Below are positions 62,301 to 64,000 of a DNA stretch of 64,000 bases, piece after piece. The DNA is taken from the NCBI GenBank assembly GCA_002946415.1, contig NJPS01000062.1, forward strand, positions 372,001-436,000. Reading direction: 5' to 3'. The stretch is from Rutstroemia sp. NJR-2017a BVV2. Lineage: Eukaryota > Ascomycota > Leotiomycetes > Helotiales > Rutstroemiaceae. Under the pieces are notes generated by a model. It had not been told where the DNA came from. It saw nothing but the letters and a program-made list of their open reading frames with translations, and did no database searches. Position 1 is the stretch's first letter. Each line of letters begins with the position of its first letter. Made by a program: the position numbers and the translations under genes.

Positions 62301-62777
62301 AATACTCTTGGTCGGCGGAAAGAGATGCCATATCATGGTGCTCGCAGAAAGCCTCGAATGTTGGTATTGACGCCTCGACCATAGTGATATCTCGCGAACG
62401 CAGTATGAGATTGAAGATCTTAAGTACATAAGGAGCGTAAAGAGGCAGATCTCGCGGAGCTTTCTCGATCAAAGCAGCCAGTATCTGGAGTGTGACTTGG
62501 ACATTTCTATTCCTCCGAATTAGTATCCTTTACAACGCTCTGTGAGTATGCGACCAACATACCCGATCCTCGCTCTCCAGACATCGCTCGCCGTCTTCTT
62601 CTCCAAGAACTCGCCAACCTTCTGCACCTTGCTCCGTCGTGTCGTCGCATAGAATAGCAGGTAGCTCAATTCGCTGGAATTCGGTTTAACATCCACCGCT
62701 CCCTTCGTAGTCCTCGGATAGCATTTCAGTACGAGAACTTGATGCTTCGGACGGCATTTTTGCCGTATGGCATGCAT
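59362..62777 (-). CDS. EFR3: EFR3-like plasma-membrane scaffold of the PI4-kinase complex
   Basis: Anchors the Stt4-Ypp1 phosphatidylinositol 4-kinase complex to the plasma membrane, so it supports PI4P production. Exons are 62777-62563 and 62506-59362: 3360 bases, 1119 residues, longer than yeast Efr3 (782) because of a disordered C-terminus. The N-terminus reads MHAIRQKCRPKHQVLVLKCY, a basic patch with Cys residues that could be palmitoylated, then PNSSELSYLLFYATTRRSK and FLEKKTASDVW. Splicing restores RIGNVQVTLQILAALIEKA. An armadillo/HEAT-like helical domain continues to about residue 780 (VEASIPTFEAFCEHHD, GLQAVKSVASSEALATV, WLEKEVTKADQ). The last 300 residues are Ser/Pro-rich and disordered. 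The ATG is 12 bases from a 100-bp tandem duplication, so the promoter or leader is affected by it. Confidence 0.94.
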
Positions 62778-63718
62778 TTGAACGCGCGTGGAGAGCCTGT
62801 GTTCGAGCAGAACGCTTACGTCAATTTGGTGATCTCCAGGACGAGTGGTATCTTGCTGGGGCGTTGAATTGATCTAGTCGGACTATCGCGGAGAGCCTGT
62901 GTTCGAGCAGAACGCTTACGTCAATTTGGTGATCTCCAGGACGAGTGGTATCTTGCTGGAGCGTTGAATTGATCTAGTCGGACTATCGCGGAGACCCAGA
63001 ACCCAGAGTTGGAGGAGAATGAGGACCAACTGTTATCATGGACACGTCGTCAGCTGCGAGTAATTAAATTGGCAGATGTGGTTTGCTACCTGCTGACAGA
63101 CTGGTGAGTCGGATTTGAGAGACCAATTATTTCGGTTCAGGCAGCTAGGCCAAAATAATTTCCGAATAAACCCTGAACCGGACTTCGGGTCCTGCTGGAT
63201 CGCTTTAGAATTGAGAATGACGTATACAAAGTAATGCGAGGCTGAGGCACAAGGCTGCGTGACTAGCAAATGAATGGCTGGTGATCCAGGCGGAATGACT
63301 GCAAGAGATATTTCTTGAGGATATACTTTTGTAAAGCGGCCTGTCGGTGAAAGTGTTCTTTCAAATGAACCCCTAAAGCTCGCTAGGTCTACAATGCATG
63401 AAACGTGTTGTTGTTAAGACACTTTCTATTAAGGCTGATCCACATTCACATGTTGGTGCAGAGACCATATATACTAAAGTTAGATACGACTAGACCGTGC
63501 GCTGCGCTGCTTAAGATGAGCAAAACGCGTTGACCTTGGCAGAGATATACAAGAAGATGGACGATGATACAAGATGTTTATGTCGTCTTAACAGATGGAT
63601 GGCCATCAAAGTAACGGCGGTATCGCAAGGAAATAACACAAGGGAAATCTCAACAGAAATCTAAACGTTTATGATAATACAACAGACGCCCTCAGTCTCT
63701 ACCTTCGCCAGTCTATGG
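62778..63718. other. Intergenic region EFR3 to thioesterase
   Basis: 0.94 kb between EFR3 and the thioesterase, both on the minus strand. The left part is the 100-bp tandem duplication. The short inverted repeat CGGTTCAGG / CCTGAACCG lies at 63133-63141 and 63172-63180. No gene is seen. Confidence 0.5.
62790..62989. repeat. 100-bp tandem duplication upstream of EFR3
   Basis: Two head-to-tail copies (62790-62889 and 62890-62989) differing at a single base (GGGGCG versus GGAGCG). Each carries TTACGTCA on the plus strand (TGACGTAA on the gene's strand), at 62816-62823 and 62916-62923. The near identity points to a recent event. Confidence 0.97.
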
Positions 63719-64000
63719 TCACAGCTTGGCTTTCTCGGGACGTTCTTCTTTCAGTCGAACAACACCCTATATAACAAGTTAGCAAGTCATCCTGGCAGTC
63801 CACCATTTCCAGAAACGTACCTCTTGAACGCAGGTAGCGATCAATGTCCCATCTTTGGTGAACATATGCTGTGTAACCAATCCTCTTCCGTCACCCGACC
63901 ATGGACTTGACATCTCAGTAAACATCCACTCGTCTGCTCTGAATTTCCTAGGCTCGTGGAAATAGATGGTATGATCCAAACTGACCATCATTCCAATCTC
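63719..64000 (-). CDS. Acyl-CoA thioesterase II-like, peroxisomal (3' end only)
   Basis: C-terminal part of a TesB/ACOT8-type hotdog thioesterase that hydrolyses acyl-CoA in peroxisomes. The 5' part is off the right edge. Visible exons are 64000-63821 (partial) and 63766-63719. The large exon shows MVSLDHTIYFHEPRKFRADEW and ATCVQE, with the Asp/Thr/Gln region of TesB-type enzymes (SLDHTIYFH). A 54-base intron with GTACGT donor and TGCTAAC branch site leads to a 16-codon last exon encoding GVVRLKEERPEKAKL. The final AKL is a PTS1 peroxisomal targeting tripeptide. If the intron is retained, the protein ends in VRFWKWWTARMTC and lacks PTS1. Confidence 0.88.

Noticed and set aside
63133..63180. 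CGGTTCAGG / CCTGAACCG inverted repeat as a second MITE or terminator
   Set aside because: Arms of only nine bases with a 30-base loop and no flanking target duplication; could be chance.

Overview
This window looks like chromosomal DNA of a filamentous ascomycete (Pezizomycotina). The genes carry short spliceosomal introns of about 40-190 bases with GT..AG ends and CTAAC-like branch points. The families are typically fungal: translation elongation factor 1-alpha with a five-intron coding structure plus a 5' UTR intron, a HET-domain incompatibility protein, an Osh1-type oxysterol-binding protein, EFR3, COMPASS Spp1 and BLOC-1 CNL1. The HET gene, the gene-poor C2H2 regulator locus and the general style fit a leotiomycete (Sclerotiniaceae-like) fungus, but that placement is inference.

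Layout. 0.5-6.0 kb: a tRNA-Arg(ACG), a ketosamine (fructosamine-3) kinase and a DHA1 drug:H+ antiporter, all on the minus strand. 6.0-16.7 kb: a gene-poor block with only low-complexity tracts and one broken coding-like patch (14.3-15.1 kb). 16.7-17.8 kb: an MtfA-like C2H2 regulator, followed by another 5.3 kb without genes that is rich in short tandem repeats. 23.1-24.6 kb: a secreted SGNH/GDSL esterase (minus). 25.8-38.9 kb: the densest stretch, with CNL1, SPP1, TAD1 (minus), an intradiol dioxygenase, ATP12 and a HET-domain gene. 38.9-40.4 kb: remnants of an ankyrin gene and a 10-bp minisatellite. 40.4-44.3 kb: an Osh1-like protein (minus). 44.4-47.5 kb: intergenic, with a 155-bp TA-flanked inverted-repeat element. 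47.5-49.4 kb: TEF1. 51.6-52.2 kb: a small Gln/Tyr-rich protein (minus). 54.1-57.1 kb: a large C2H2 zinc-finger protein (minus). 59.4-62.8 kb: EFR3 (minus), with a 100-bp tandem duplication just upstream of its start. 63.7 kb to the right edge: the 3' end of a peroxisomal acyl-CoA thioesterase (minus).

Exon structures were rebuilt by hand by joining frames across GT..AG introns. For every multi-exon gene the exon lengths sum to a multiple of three with one open frame, and the junctions restore conserved family motifs. The genes are mostly unrelated housekeeping functions and do not form a biosynthetic cluster. No complete mobile element, CRISPR array or clearly novel multi-gene system is visible. 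The most interesting non-coding signals are the TA-flanked MITE-like element, the EFR3 promoter duplication carrying a repeated TGACGTAA site, the relic-plus-minisatellite behind the HET gene, and the gene desert around the MtfA-like regulator.
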